From Trichocoleus desertorum NBK24 (lineage in GTDB: Bacteria; Cyanobacteriota; Cyanobacteriia; FACHB-46), in contig NZ_CP116619.1 of NCBI RefSeq assembly GCF_030409055.1, positions 4,295,628 through 4,359,627 on the forward strand: 64,000 nt of DNA. Reading direction: 5' to 3'. The notes under the pieces were generated by a model. That model worked only from the letters and a program-made list of their open reading frames with translations. It was not told the origin of the DNA and ran no database searches. Shown here piece by piece: positions 55,613-63,924 of the stretch. A program made the translations under genes and the position numbers. Position 1 is the first letter of the stretch. Each line of letters begins with the position of its first letter.

Positions 55613-56007
55613 CTTCCTGAACTTAACGGGGTGGATTGAGCCACCAAGCTAGAGCCAGCAGTCTCAAGCGGATACTGTGCTTGAGAGCTTTTATTGGCGC
55701 TGTACCACCACTCTTGTTGGGCGGGTGAAAGCTTGACAGGGTAGAGCGTGATTTCGATGGTTTTGCCAGAGCAACCTTGACCTAAAATTTCTACCGAATA
55801 AGAAGGATGAGTTTTGGTAGCCAGATCAGGCACATAGCGCTTACCAATGCGCCGCCAACTGGGTTCTTTGCCTCGCCACTCTAAGCGACAACAAGGCCAC
55901 GGCAACTGCTCGCGGTCAAACAAACGACAGCAGGGGCCAACTATCCGGTAGCAGAAATGACCGCCGGGACTATAAAGAATTTCGCCAGATTGCAAGAGAT
56001 CAGACAC
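55609..56007 (-). CDS. Cysteine-containing hypothetical protein
   Basis: 132 aa, GTG start. Soluble, with five Cys residues clustered at CYRIVGPCCRLF and WPCCRLEW plus one in LGQGCSGK, and Arg/Trp-rich stretches. The paired CC motifs might bind metal. No family is recognised. It converges with the MMADHC-like gene and is preceded by 156 bases of spacer. Confidence 0.6.
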   Translation of the reverse strand: MSDLLQSGEILYSPGGHFCYRIVGPCCRLFDREQLPWPCCRLEWRGKEPSWRRIGKRYVPDLATKTHPSYSVEILGQGCSGKTIEITLYPVKLSPAQQEWWYSANKSSQAQYPLETAGSSLVAQSTPLSSGS

Positions 56008-56163
56008 AGATGTGATTGTCTCACAGTTCGCACTGGGGCTGAAGCAGGGAGAGCGATCGCCAATTGTCTACTAAGACCTGGATGGGGATACAGTCGAAAG
56101 TGTATCGGAGATTAATTTAGGGCCATACATCCGTGTGAAAATTCAATAACCAGGAGTTGCAGC

Positions 56164-57042
56164 ATGTCGCAATGGCTAAACAATTGGCAAAACGCGATCG
56201 GCAAACTGAAGCCTAAGCCTAATAGCCCGGAAGAGTCATTGCCTCCTCCTAAAACCCCTACAGCCTTGCTTTACCCAACGGTTCGCACAACGGCTGCTCT
56301 CCCGCTACCGTTGTCTCCCCATCAGATTGCCGTTGATGTGGATGAAGCTAACCTGTTTTATCAATCGCTTGATGGCAAGATTGTTAGCTGCTGCCTGATA
56401 TTTGGTGACATTCAGTGGCAATCGGCAGACTTGGGCTATCCATTGCGCGTTACAGATCAAATCCTCTGGGCAGTGCAAGGTGATGCGATCGCGGCTTATT
56501 CAACGACAGATGGTCAGCTGTTGATGCGATCGCACCCAGTGGAACTTGCTGGTGAAGTCACGCATTCGATCTGTGATTTATCAGCTCAAACGTTACGCAT
56601 CGATTCCTATAGTTATCATCCTTGGCTCGGAGGCACACCTGGGCCATCGTCTGAGAGTGCAGCAACTCATCAGATCAGCCTCATCACTGGAGAAACACTT
56701 GAGCTTTATCAAATGTCCGGTTCGGTTAGCAGCCCTGAACTCATGGATAGGCACGATAGGTATGATGGGCATCTGAAACCTGAGGAGCGAGTTTACCCAT
56801 CTATTTCTGACGAAACGCTTCAAGCGATCCTGGCTCATAATGAATCTCTACAGATGCTGATTGGGAATTGTAGCTCGGCTCAGTTGCAGACTGTCTCAAT
56901 TATTGTTCATCGCGAAATCACTGCTAATGGAACTCTAAAGAGTACCTTAAGTGTTTTCGACCCAGAACCACCCTATGGAAAATGCTGGGATGTTCTCATT
57001 AAAGAGGTGGATTTAGGCCCTCCCCACCCAGGGTATTGTTAA
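56164..57042 (+). CDS. Hypothetical protein preceding FGE-like genes
   Basis: 292 aa with a good AGGAG before ATG 56164. The Pro-rich N terminus (about 18-50) is followed by beta-rich sequence (QIAVDVDEANLFYQSLDGKI, DQILWAVQGDAIAAYSTTDG) that faintly resembles single blades of a PQQ/WD-like propeller. No signal peptide or membrane helix. It lies 39 bases upstream of the first FGE-like gene on the same strand and may be co-transcribed. Function unknown. Confidence 0.65.
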   Translation: MSQWLNNWQNAIGKLKPKPNSPEESLPPPKTPTALLYPTVRTTAALPLPLSPHQIAVDVDEANLFYQSLDGKIVSCCLIFGDIQWQSADLGYPLRVTDQILWAVQGDAIAAYSTTDGQLLMRSHPVELAGEVTHSICDLSAQTLRIDSYSYHPWLGGTPGPSSESAATHQISLITGETLELYQMSGSVSSPELMDRHDRYDGHLKPEERVYPSISDETLQAILAHNESLQMLIGNCSSAQLQTVSIIVHREITANGTLKSTLSVFDPEPPYGKCWDVLIKEVDLGPPHPGYC

Positions 57043-57081
57043 CTCTGAGAATGCTGTATCTCCAGTTTCCCGCCCCTTGTT

Positions 57082-58074
57082 ATGCCAGAGCGATCGCAGC
57101 ATCCTTCACCTTTCAACTTCCCAGCGTTACAGACTCAAGAAGTAGAGGTTGTCACGCTCGGTTTTGATCCTCAGCCTGAAGGATTACGACTCTTTGAGTT
57201 TGAGTTCGCAAGGCTCGAACCTGTAGGAGGCCAAAAGTCGTCCAGCCTTTTGCAAACTCTTTTTTCTAAGGAGCAACCCCCTCCTACTCAATGGTTGGTG
57301 CGGCGACGACAAGAGCAAGCTTGGCGCTGGTTAGAAGAACTTACAGATGACCTTTGGCTAGAAATGGTTGCGATTCCAGCCGGGAAATTCATGATGGGAT
57401 CTCCTAAGCATGAACCAGAGCGATCGCCTGCTGAAAACCCACAACATCAAGTCACAATCAAGAGTTTTTTGATGGCACGCTATCAAGTGACCCAAACTCA
57501 ATGGCGCTGTGTAGCAGAATCACTCCCAGCTATCAACCGGGAATTAGACCCTAATCCATCTCACTCGAAGGGAGAAAAACACCCGGTAGAGCAAGTGTCT
57601 TGGTATGATGCCGTAGAGTTTTGCGATCGCCTCTCCAGTCATACAGGTCGCACCTACCGTTTGCCGAGCGAAGCAGAGTGGGAATATGCGTGTCGAGCCG
57701 GAACTACTACGCCGTTTTATTTTGGGGAGACGCTCCTTCCTGATCTGGCAAACTATGACAGGTTAAAGGCTCGTGCAACAACAAAACCAGTTGATTCATT
57801 TGTCCATGTGGGTAATGCCTTTGGGTTAGCTCAGATGCATGGCAATGTTTGGGAATGGTGTGCAGATCATTGGCATGACACTTATGCGGGGGCACCGACA
57901 GATGGCAGCGCCTGGTTAAGTGAAGATCAAAATTTAGGCCGTGTCAGACGGGGTGGCTCTTGGTTTAACGATCCGGAAGATTGTCGCTCTGCCCATCGCA
58001 CCCACTTTCCACCCGATTATGGCTACTTTAGCTTAGGTTTTCGAGTCGCTTGCACTGTCCCCGTCCTGCCTTAA
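57082..58074 (+). CDS. FGE-sulfatase (SUMF1/EgtB/PvdO) domain protein 1
   Basis: 330 aa. An N-terminal extension (about 1-90, with FEFEFARLEP) precedes a complete FGE-type C-lectin-like domain: EMVAIPAGKFMMGSP, QHQVTIKSFLMARYQVTQTQ, PVEQVSWYDAVEFCDRLS, YRLPSEAEWEYACRAGT, HGNVWEWCAD and RRGGSWFNDPEDCRSA. Position Cys336 of human FGE aligns with Asn in GGSWFN, so the two-Cys copper site of true formylglycine enzymes is incomplete; Cys341 is retained. Real formylglycine formation is therefore doubtful. No sulfatase is nearby. Confidence 0.88.
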   Translation: MPERSQHPSPFNFPALQTQEVEVVTLGFDPQPEGLRLFEFEFARLEPVGGQKSSSLLQTLFSKEQPPPTQWLVRRRQEQAWRWLEELTDDLWLEMVAIPAGKFMMGSPKHEPERSPAENPQHQVTIKSFLMARYQVTQTQWRCVAESLPAINRELDPNPSHSKGEKHPVEQVSWYDAVEFCDRLSSHTGRTYRLPSEAEWEYACRAGTTTPFYFGETLLPDLANYDRLKARATTKPVDSFVHVGNAFGLAQMHGNVWEWCADHWHDTYAGAPTDGSAWLSEDQNLGRVRRGGSWFNDPEDCRSAHRTHFPPDYGYFSLGFRVACTVPVLP

Positions 58075-58138
58075 CCCTTGACATTGTTATTGCTCTCTTT
58101 CGCGAATAACTGTTTAACCTCAGATTCATGCTTCGACA

Positions 58139-58963
58139 ATGGTGACCTGTCCCAACCTCAAGCCCAAACTTATCCTTCAGCGTCGTCGTCAAGCGGTTCA
58201 ATTTTTTGTTGAACCATTAAGTCAAGCGGTTGGCATTGAAATGATTTTGATCCCAGCAGGCAACTTCTGGATGGGATCGCCCAAAGATGAACCAGGCCAC
58301 AATAAAGCTGAAGAACCACAACATGCAGTCACGGTTCCCACCTTTTTTATGGGGAAATATTCTGTGACTCAGGCACAGTGGAAGATTGCGGCAGCATTAC
58401 CAGTGGTCGATCGAGAGTTGCAGCTAGCACCGTCTCAATATGAGGGAGAACACCACCCGGCTGAAAAAATCTCTTGGTATGAGGCTGTCGAGTTTTGTGC
58501 TCGTTTATCGGGCTTCACAGGTCGTACCTATCGTTTGCCGACGGAGGCAGAGTGGGAGTATGCCTGCCGTGCAGGAACCACCACGCCATTCCATTTTGGG
58601 GAGACGATGACTCCTGATTTGGCAAACTATAACAACAACCATAAATACGATCTCAAGCATCGCAAACCGTGGTGGCCCAAAAATACAAGCCCTGTCAACT
58701 ACCATGCGATCGCCAATGCTTTTGGGTTATGTGACATGCATGGTAACGTCTCGGAGTGGTGCGCAGATCATCGACACACCAGCTACGAGGGCGCACCCGC
58801 AGATGGCAGCGCTTGGCTCAGTGAAGATGAAAGTAGCTCTCGCATCAGACGGGGTGGCTCTTGGATGGAGAATTTAGAGTATTGTCGTTCTGCTTATCGG
58901 GACAACGCCCCGCCTACAACGTCGATGTTTAATATTGGTTTTCGCGTGGTTTGTAGTATCTAA
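58139..58963 (+). CDS. FGE-sulfatase domain protein 2 (tandem paralogue)
   Basis: 274 aa. Lacks the long N-terminal extension of the previous gene; the FGE domain spans about 31-273: EMILIPAGNFWMGSP, YSVTQAQWK, PAEKISWYEAVEFCARLSG, YRLPTEAEWEYACRAGT, HGNVSEWCAD, RRGGSWMENLEYCRSA. The first active-site Cys is again missing. The two genes share long stretches yet differ strongly in the C-terminal segment between GGSW and GFRV. Separated by 64 bases from its paralogue on the same strand; a product of tandem duplication. Confidence 0.88.
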   Translation: MVTCPNLKPKLILQRRRQAVQFFVEPLSQAVGIEMILIPAGNFWMGSPKDEPGHNKAEEPQHAVTVPTFFMGKYSVTQAQWKIAAALPVVDRELQLAPSQYEGEHHPAEKISWYEAVEFCARLSGFTGRTYRLPTEAEWEYACRAGTTTPFHFGETMTPDLANYNNNHKYDLKHRKPWWPKNTSPVNYHAIANAFGLCDMHGNVSEWCADHRHTSYEGAPADGSAWLSEDESSSRIRRGGSWMENLEYCRSAYRDNAPPTTSMFNIGFRVVCSI

Positions 58964-59067
58964 AATTTTGGCCGATTGATGTGTTTTGTAGCGGCCTATC
59001 CAATTGCATATTCAACCCCGCTTTACTCAGTCAGGAGGACGAGTAACTGGCCTACTCTGCATTCTCT

Positions 59068-59112
59068 CTCCTGATACAAGCGATCGCCTATTTCTTTTGC
59101 GACGATCAGGAG
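59068..59112 (+). promoter_or_regulatory. Stem that can hide the ribosome-binding site of the DUF4112 gene
   Basis: CTCCTGAT (59068-59075) is perfectly complementary to ATCAGGAG (59105-59112), which contains the AGGAG ribosome-binding site one base before ATG 59114. The loop of 29 bases contains a HIP1 octamer. In RNA the stem would close the translation start. Confidence 0.6.
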
Positions 59113-59113
59113 T

Positions 59114-59506
59114 ATGAACAACGCTGAACGCCTCCTTACTCTCAATCGCATCCGTAAGCTCAGTCGCTTAATGGACACCGCAATTCGGATTCCGGGTATC
59201 GGTTTTCGGATTGGTTTAGACCCGATTATTGGGTTGATCCCTGGGGCAGGAGATGTGGTAAGTACCGCTTTCTCGGCTTACATCATTTTTCTGGCTGCCC
59301 GGTTTAAGCTGCCTGCACCTGTGCTATATCGCATGGTCTTCAACAGCGGCTTAGAAGCTGTAGTGGGTTCTGTTCCCCTGATTGGTGATCTGTTCGACGC
59401 TTTTTATAAATCGAACATCCGGAATCTAGCGCTCCTAGAACAGCACTTGCAAATCGTGAACCCAGCCCTAGAAGCAACTCCAGAGGTTGTTTCTGTACCT
59501 CGCTAG
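59114..59506 (+). CDS. DUF4112 domain protein
   Basis: 130 aa. RLMDTAIRIPGIGFRIGLDP, IIGLIPGAGDVVSTAFSAYI and VVGSVPLIGDLFDAFYKSN are the DUF4112 signatures; two hydrophobic segments suggest membrane association. Function unknown. The ribosome-binding site is unusually close to the ATG and can be sequestered by an upstream anti-sequence. Confidence 0.88.
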   Translation: MNNAERLLTLNRIRKLSRLMDTAIRIPGIGFRIGLDPIIGLIPGAGDVVSTAFSAYIIFLAARFKLPAPVLYRMVFNSGLEAVVGSVPLIGDLFDAFYKSNIRNLALLEQHLQIVNPALEATPEVVSVPR

Positions 59507-59679
59507 CAATCTAGCACGCACAACTTACACCTGTATCTGGAGTTGTATAGGGGTAACCCTACAGAAGATAGAAAACGTTTCTTAAATAGTTTGTTATATT
59601 TGTTCACATAGGTTTACAAAATCGGCTCAAGTTTCTCCCACTTTTACTCTCTCAGTTTTACTTGGCAAAGGAGCCCGTC

Positions 59680-59877
59680 ATGAATTCCCCCGCCCAACTA
59701 TCTTTAGAACAAGAATTTAGTCTCAGAAGCTTTGCAGATCAAGTTCAGCTCATGTCCCGTGAACAAGCCCAGGAGTTTCTAGTCAGCTTGTATGAGCAAA
59801 TGATGATGCGGGAGAAAATGTATCAAGAATTTCTCAAGCATGAGTGGGGCTTAGATACTCCAGAAAATTGGCTCTAA
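59680..59877 (+). CDS. nblA: Phycobilisome degradation protein NblA
   Basis: 65 aa from ATG 59680 with AAAGGAG upstream; a TTG at 59662 would only add six residues. LSLEQEFSLRSFADQVQLMS, REQAQEFLVSLYEQMMMREKM and FLKHEWGLDTP are diagnostic. NblA dimers bind phycobiliproteins and direct them to Clp protease during nitrogen or sulfur starvation, causing bleaching. Its presence shows the organism has phycobilisomes. No clear NtcA box (GTAN8TAC) was found in the leader. A strong terminator follows. Confidence 0.97.
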   Translation: MNSPAQLSLEQEFSLRSFADQVQLMSREQAQEFLVSLYEQMMMREKMYQEFLKHEWGLDTPENWL

Positions 59878-59892
59878 CTTTCTGAGTTACAC

Positions 59893-59948
59893 GGGGCGTT
59901 GATGACTCTTCTTCTTGTGAAGTCAACCTATAAAGTCAACGCCCTTTT
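59893..59948 (+). terminator. Terminator after nblA
   Basis: GGGCGTTGA (59894-59902) pairs perfectly with TCAACGCCC (59936-59944) and is followed by TTTT. Inside the loop a further weak hairpin (GACT...AGTC) can form. Begins 16 bases after the nblA stop. Confidence 0.85.
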
Positions 59949-60066
59949 AGCCAATTTCTACAAAATTTAGCACTGAGTAGTTTTTGTTAGATGCTCGTAG
60001 TTCTAAATCAAGTTTAAATAAGCGCAGATTGTTAGGAGCGATCGCTTAACTTTGTAATTAAATATT

Positions 60067-60825
60067 ATGCAAAATTTAAATCTTGAATTAAAGGAATCAC
60101 CTACGATTCCTTTAGCTTCTTATGCGGGAATTTTAGTTGCTGCCATTATTATTAGCCTATGGTTAGGCAGCTTAGTCTGGTGTTTCACTATTGATATTTC
60201 TAGTTTACAAGTTTTCGGTTTAATTCCTGCAATTCTAATCAGAACTTTTTTGCATACGGGTTTGTTCATTACAGCTCATGATGCGATGCACGGAACTATC
60301 TCTAAAAATCGTCAAATCAATGAAGGGATTGGTACCTTTGCTTCCGCTCTTTATGCCTTGTTGCCTTATCAAGATCTTTTAGCAAATCATCGCTTGCACC
60401 ATCGCGCCCCAGCGACCGAGAAAGATCCAGACTTTTACGATCAAGAGCCTCAGACCATTTGGGCTTGGTATTTTCACTTTATGAAAAGCTACTTGTCAGG
60501 CAAGCAAAGTTGGATCTTGCTCATTGGCATGAGCGTTGTTTTTTACACGTTGCTGTTTGGGTTTAAAGTTTCTTTGGCGAATTTATTGTTGTTTTGGTTG
60601 TTGCCTCTGCTCTTAAGCTCCTGTCAACTCTTTTACTTTGGGATTTATTTACCTCATCGTAAACCCACAACAGGTTATACAAATCGCCATCGAGCTACTA
60701 GCCTCAATTGTTTGAGTGTGTGGTCATTTCTCACCTGCTATCACTTTGGCTACCACTGGGAGCATCACGAATATCCCGATGTGCCTTGGTACGGGTTACC
60801 CACGGTGCGGAGAAGCCTATCTTAG
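60067..60825 (+). CDS. crtW: Beta-carotene ketolase, CrtW type
   Basis: 252 aa membrane di-iron oxygenase of the fatty-acid-desaturase-like fold. The three His clusters are intact: HDAMHG, NHRLHHRAPATEKDPDFYD and CYHFGYHWEHHEYPDVPW; SCQLFYFGIYLPHRKP and NRHRATSL are CrtW hallmarks. It adds 4-keto groups to beta-carotene or zeaxanthin, leading to echinenone, canthaxanthin or astaxanthin; echinenone and canthaxanthin also serve the orange carotenoid protein. Surrounding genes are not carotenogenic. Its sequence is more A/T-rich at the 5-prime end than its neighbours. Confidence 0.94.
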   Translation: MQNLNLELKESPTIPLASYAGILVAAIIISLWLGSLVWCFTIDISSLQVFGLIPAILIRTFLHTGLFITAHDAMHGTISKNRQINEGIGTFASALYALLPYQDLLANHRLHHRAPATEKDPDFYDQEPQTIWAWYFHFMKSYLSGKQSWILLIGMSVVFYTLLFGFKVSLANLLLFWLLPLLLSSCQLFYFGIYLPHRKPTTGYTNRHRATSLNCLSVWSFLTCYHFGYHWEHHEYPDVPWYGLPTVRRSLS

Positions 60826-60859
60826 AGTCTGGCCAATTTAAGGTCATTTGTACCACTGT

Positions 60860-61354
60860 ATGCTGCCCACGACCACATCAGATTTGTTAGCCTTCTCTAG
60901 CCGTTTTCTGGAACAAGAAGCGGGCGATCGCCTGCAAATATTGAAGCAGTTGGGATTAGCTCGCTATGCCGATTTCATGTTACTGATGCCCAACGCTGAT
61001 GCTAATGTTGCTTGTGTAATGCGCTTTTTTGCTGATCCGAGTCGAGTTAAGTTTCCTGATTTGCGCGGTGTGGAGCTAGCAGGTTTAGCTCTGGATGGAG
61101 CAAATTTGATTCGAGCCAATTTGACAGGGGCAAAGCTAAAGGGCAGCAGTTTGGTCAAGGCAGACTTGATCTACGCACAGTTGCAGGAGGCTGATCTTAG
61201 ACAGGCAGACCTGCGAGGGGCAACGCTCAACAAAACCAGTTGGGTGGGGGCTGAGGTGGAAGGTTGCCATTTGGGTGTAGGAGTGGGTCTGACAGATGAG
61301 CAGCGGCAAGACTTACAAGAGCGTGGTGCTTTGTTGGAACCTTGGTTTAAATAA
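60860..61354 (+). CDS. Pentapeptide-repeat protein
   Basis: 164 aa from ATG 60860 (TTG at 60848 possible). A helical N-terminal part (about 1-65) precedes roughly a dozen A(N/D)LxX repeats: [48 protein letters not shown]. These coil into a quadrilateral beta-helix. Function unknown. Starts 34 bases after crtW on the same strand, so the two may share a transcript. Confidence 0.85.
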   Translation: MLPTTTSDLLAFSSRFLEQEAGDRLQILKQLGLARYADFMLLMPNADANVACVMRFFADPSRVKFPDLRGVELAGLALDGANLIRANLTGAKLKGSSLVKADLIYAQLQEADLRQADLRGATLNKTSWVGAEVEGCHLGVGVGLTDEQRQDLQERGALLEPWFK

Positions 61355-61398
61355 CTGGGACATGGTAGAAACCTGGTTAGAACTTATTAGGGCTTGCT

Positions 61399-62016
61399 GT
61401 GCCATCCAACCGACTCGCTCAACAAATTGCGTTCATTGTCGAAATTGACAAACTGAAACGGATTTTGCGGCAAACGCTGCTCACCGATGCTTCACGGCAG
61501 GAAAATAGTGCTGAACACTCGTGGCATATTGCGCTGATGGCGATCGTGCTAGCTGAGTATGCTCCTGAAGGGGTGGATTTATTACGGGCTGTCAAATTAC
61601 TGTTGATTCACGATTTAGTAGAAATTGATGCGGGTGACACGTTCTGCTATGACCTCAGCGGCAACCAAAGCAAAGCAGAGCGGGAACTAGCGGCTGCCGA
61701 TCGCCTGTTTGGGCTGTTACCTCTAGAACAAGGAGCTGAGTTGCGATCGCTCTGGGAAGAGTTTGAAGCTCAACTGACTCCAGAAGCTAAATTTGCCGCT
61801 GCCCTCGATCGCTTACAACCGATTCTGAATAATCAGCAAACGGGGGGATATTCTTGGAAAAAGCATGGCATTACATCGGAGCAAGTATTTTGGCGTATGC
61901 AGCCTGTCCAGTCAGGTGCACCGGAGTTGTGGCCTTTAGTTGAGCAAATTGTGGCGGATTGTGTGGCGGCAGGTTATCTGCAATCACTTCCCCAAGCTGA
62001 GTCTGTTAGCAGTTAG
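61399..62016 (+). CDS. HD-domain hydrolase, YfbR/HDDC2-like (5-prime-deoxynucleotidase-like)
   Basis: 205 aa, GTG start. Metal-binding residues are visible in ENSAEHSWHIALMAIVLAEY (His pair), LLIHDLVEIDAGD (HD dyad with following Glu/Asp) and AALDRLQPILNN (last Asp). This is the HD_3 family that includes E. coli YfbR, a deoxyribonucleoside 5-prime-monophosphatase. Substrate is inferred from family only. Cytoplasmic. Confidence 0.85.
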   Translation: MPSNRLAQQIAFIVEIDKLKRILRQTLLTDASRQENSAEHSWHIALMAIVLAEYAPEGVDLLRAVKLLLIHDLVEIDAGDTFCYDLSGNQSKAERELAAADRLFGLLPLEQGAELRSLWEEFEAQLTPEAKFAAALDRLQPILNNQQTGGYSWKKHGITSEQVFWRMQPVQSGAPELWPLVEQIVADCVAAGYLQSLPQAESVSS

Positions 62017-62042
62017 ATCTAGAGAGTCAATGCCTTTTATCT

Positions 62043-62468
62043 ATGCCTTTTACCTATCCTCGAACCATTCGCTTTCAAGACACTGATGCGGCGGGTGTTG
62101 TTTACTTTGCAAATGTACTAGTGATGTGTCATGAAGCCTATGAAGCTTCTTTAATGGCATCAGGAATTAGTTTGAAAGAATTCTTCAGCAATGCTGCGAT
62201 CGCCATCCCAATTGTCCATGCGGAAGTTGATTTTTTTCGTCCCATGTTTTGTGGTGATCAAGAACTGATTTATCTGACACCAACCTTGATTTCAGATCAA
62301 GAATTTAGGATTGATTACCAAGTTTTTGCTGATGGTTCCAGCGATCGCCCCTTAAGCCAAGCCCACACTCGTCACGTTTGTATAAATCCAGCGATCAGGA
62401 AGCGGGAAAATTTACCAGAAATGATGCGGCAATGGCTTAAGCAGTGGAGTGATTCTGAAGCCAATTAA
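62043..62468 (+). CDS. 1,4-dihydroxy-2-naphthoyl-CoA hydrolase
   Basis: 141 aa hot-dog thioesterase of the 4HBT family. YPRTIRFQDTDAAGVVYFAN carries the catalytic Asp (Asp13 or Asp15), followed by CHEAYEASLMASGISLKEFF. It matches the cyanobacterial DHNA-CoA thioesterase group (Synechocystis Slr0204), which releases DHNA for phylloquinone. Location tail-to-tail with menE supports the role. The coding ends overlap by 32 bases. Confidence 0.88.
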   Translation: MPFTYPRTIRFQDTDAAGVVYFANVLVMCHEAYEASLMASGISLKEFFSNAAIAIPIVHAEVDFFRPMFCGDQELIYLTPTLISDQEFRIDYQVFADGSSDRPLSQAHTRHVCINPAIRKRENLPEMMRQWLKQWSDSEAN

Positions 62469-63924
62469 GGGCAATCGCGTGGGTTTGCTCGTAATTAATT
62501 TTGCTTTGAGAGTTGCGGGGCAACTCTTCAACTGGAATCCAATATTTAGGCTGCTTAAATTTGCTTAAACGGGTTTGTAAATGAGCAATTAAATTAGTTA
62601 GAGCGGTTTGATTTTGAGAGACATAAAGGGCAGTTACTACTTGTCCCCAGTGAACATCTGGAATACCAATTACACAAACATCCTGGACTAAGTTAGTCGC
62701 TCGAATGGCTGCTTCCACTTCTGTGGGAAAGACATTTTCGCCCCCCGTAATAATTTTATGGCTGCTGCGACCTACCACATGTAAATAGCCTTGCTCGTTG
62801 AAATAACCCAAGTCATCGGGTTGAAACTGCGGTTGCTCGAATAGTTGGGGATAATAGCCCAGAGTCAATGACTCAGCTTGAATCCGGATTTGACCGACCT
62901 GATCCGGTGGCAATAACTTCCCAGACTCGCTGTGGATGCTGATTTGACCGTGCGGTAAAACTCGCCCACTATTTTGATGACCTGCCAGAAAATCCTCTGG
63001 GTAGAGCGTGGCGATTTGGGAGGCGGTTTCGGTCATGCCGTAAGTTGGGGCTAAGCGAATGCGATCGCGTCTGGCGGTTTCCAGTAAAGCACTCCAAGCA
63101 GGAGACCCCCCTAGTAAAACCGTGTGGAACTGAGCTAGCCAAGGTGTTAATTCTCGCTGCTCTAGAAGGCGCTGTAACTGAGTCGGCACCAAAGAAATGA
63201 AAAACTGGGCTGGATCAACAGGACTGAATTCCCCGGCCTCTAGTTGCTTGAATGGCTGTACTACTAATTGCCCACCAGACGCAAAAGAGCGCAAAAATTG
63301 CATCAGGCCGCTGACATGGTAAATCGGCAAGACACAGTAAGAGTTAATTTGCTCTACTTGAAAATATTGCTGACATCCCCGCACTGAGGCCATCAGCGTT
63401 GACCAAGTGTGGATGGCAAAGCGAATTCGCCCCGATGAACCCCCTGTGGGAATCATGATCCAACCTTGCTGATCCGCATCTGGCCCCCCTAGCCCCCCAA
63501 TTCTGGGGGGAACTTGCTCGGAGGCTAGTATAGGGGGGTCACAAAGATTAGATGGCAAAGCTAAACAGTTGCGATCGCCCCAAATCAAATCGGGTGTTAC
63601 CAAATCTAAGACTTGCTGCCACTCCGCCTCTACCCAATGGGGATTACACAAAAACACAGGACATTGGGCGGCACAAGCTGCAATAAATCCTGCCAGAAAT
63701 TGCTCCGGCGATCGCTCAGCTAAAAAGATTTTTGGAGTGATTCCTTGGTAAATAAATTGAGCCAGTTCTTGAAATAAATGTTGGACTAAATGAGTGAGTT
63801 TTTGCTGATTAATGCCAATCAACCAATTAGTTTGCGATCGCGCCTCTAAATACTCTAAAAGTGGAGAGTGCTCTAAAAGCAGAAAAGGTTCTGAAAAAGG
63901 ATCAGACGCTAAAGGCTGTTCCAT
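62437..63924 (-). CDS. menE: 2-succinylbenzoate-CoA ligase MenE
   Basis: 495 aa adenylate-forming enzyme that activates o-succinylbenzoate with ATP and CoA. Motifs: P-loop IPTGGSSGRIRF (about 158-169), GMTETASQIATLYP, LGYFNEQGYLHVVGRSSHKI, GGENVFPTEVEAA and the catalytic Lys in PRNSQSKINYEQ. Residues 129-148 (PPILASEQVPPRIGGLGG) are encoded by a G/C-rich palindromic repeat and look like an in-frame insertion just before the P-loop. ATG at 63924 overlaps the end of probable menC by 16 bases. Confidence 0.93.
   Translation of the reverse strand: MEQPLASDPFSEPFLLLEHSPLLEYLEARSQTNWLIGINQQKLTHLVQHLFQELAQFIYQGITPKIFLAERSPEQFLAGFIAACAAQCPVFLCNPHWVEAEWQQVLDLVTPDLIWGDRNCLALPSNLCDPPILASEQVPPRIGGLGGPDADQQGWIMIPTGGSSGRIRFAIHTWSTLMASVRGCQQYFQVEQINSYCVLPIYHVSGLMQFLRSFASGGQLVVQPFKQLEAGEFSPVDPAQFFISLVPTQLQRLLEQRELTPWLAQFHTVLLGGSPAWSALLETARRDRIRLAPTYGMTETASQIATLYPEDFLAGHQNSGRVLPHGQISIHSESGKLLPPDQVGQIRIQAESLTLGYYPQLFEQPQFQPDDLGYFNEQGYLHVVGRSSHKIITGGENVFPTEVEAAIRATNLVQDVCVIGIPDVHWGQVVTALYVSQNQTALTNLIAHLQTRLSKFKQPKYWIPVEELPRNSQSKINYEQTHAIALNWLQNHSTA
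63482..63540 (-). repeat. REP-like palindromic element inside menE
   Basis: Nested hairpin of 59 bases: outer arms CCCCCCTA (63484-63491) / TAGGGGGG (63531-63538), with CTAGCC (63489-63494) / GGCTAG (63523-63528), and inner CCCCCC (63493-63498) / GGGGGG (63505-63510) with loop AATTCT. Sequence of this kind recurs between genes in cyanobacteria; here it is translated in frame as part of menE. Confidence 0.8.

Noticed and set aside
59521-59679. NtcA box in the nblA promoter
   Set aside because: No GTA-N8-TAC spacing was found; only a small TAGGG-GTAA-CCCTA hairpin is present.
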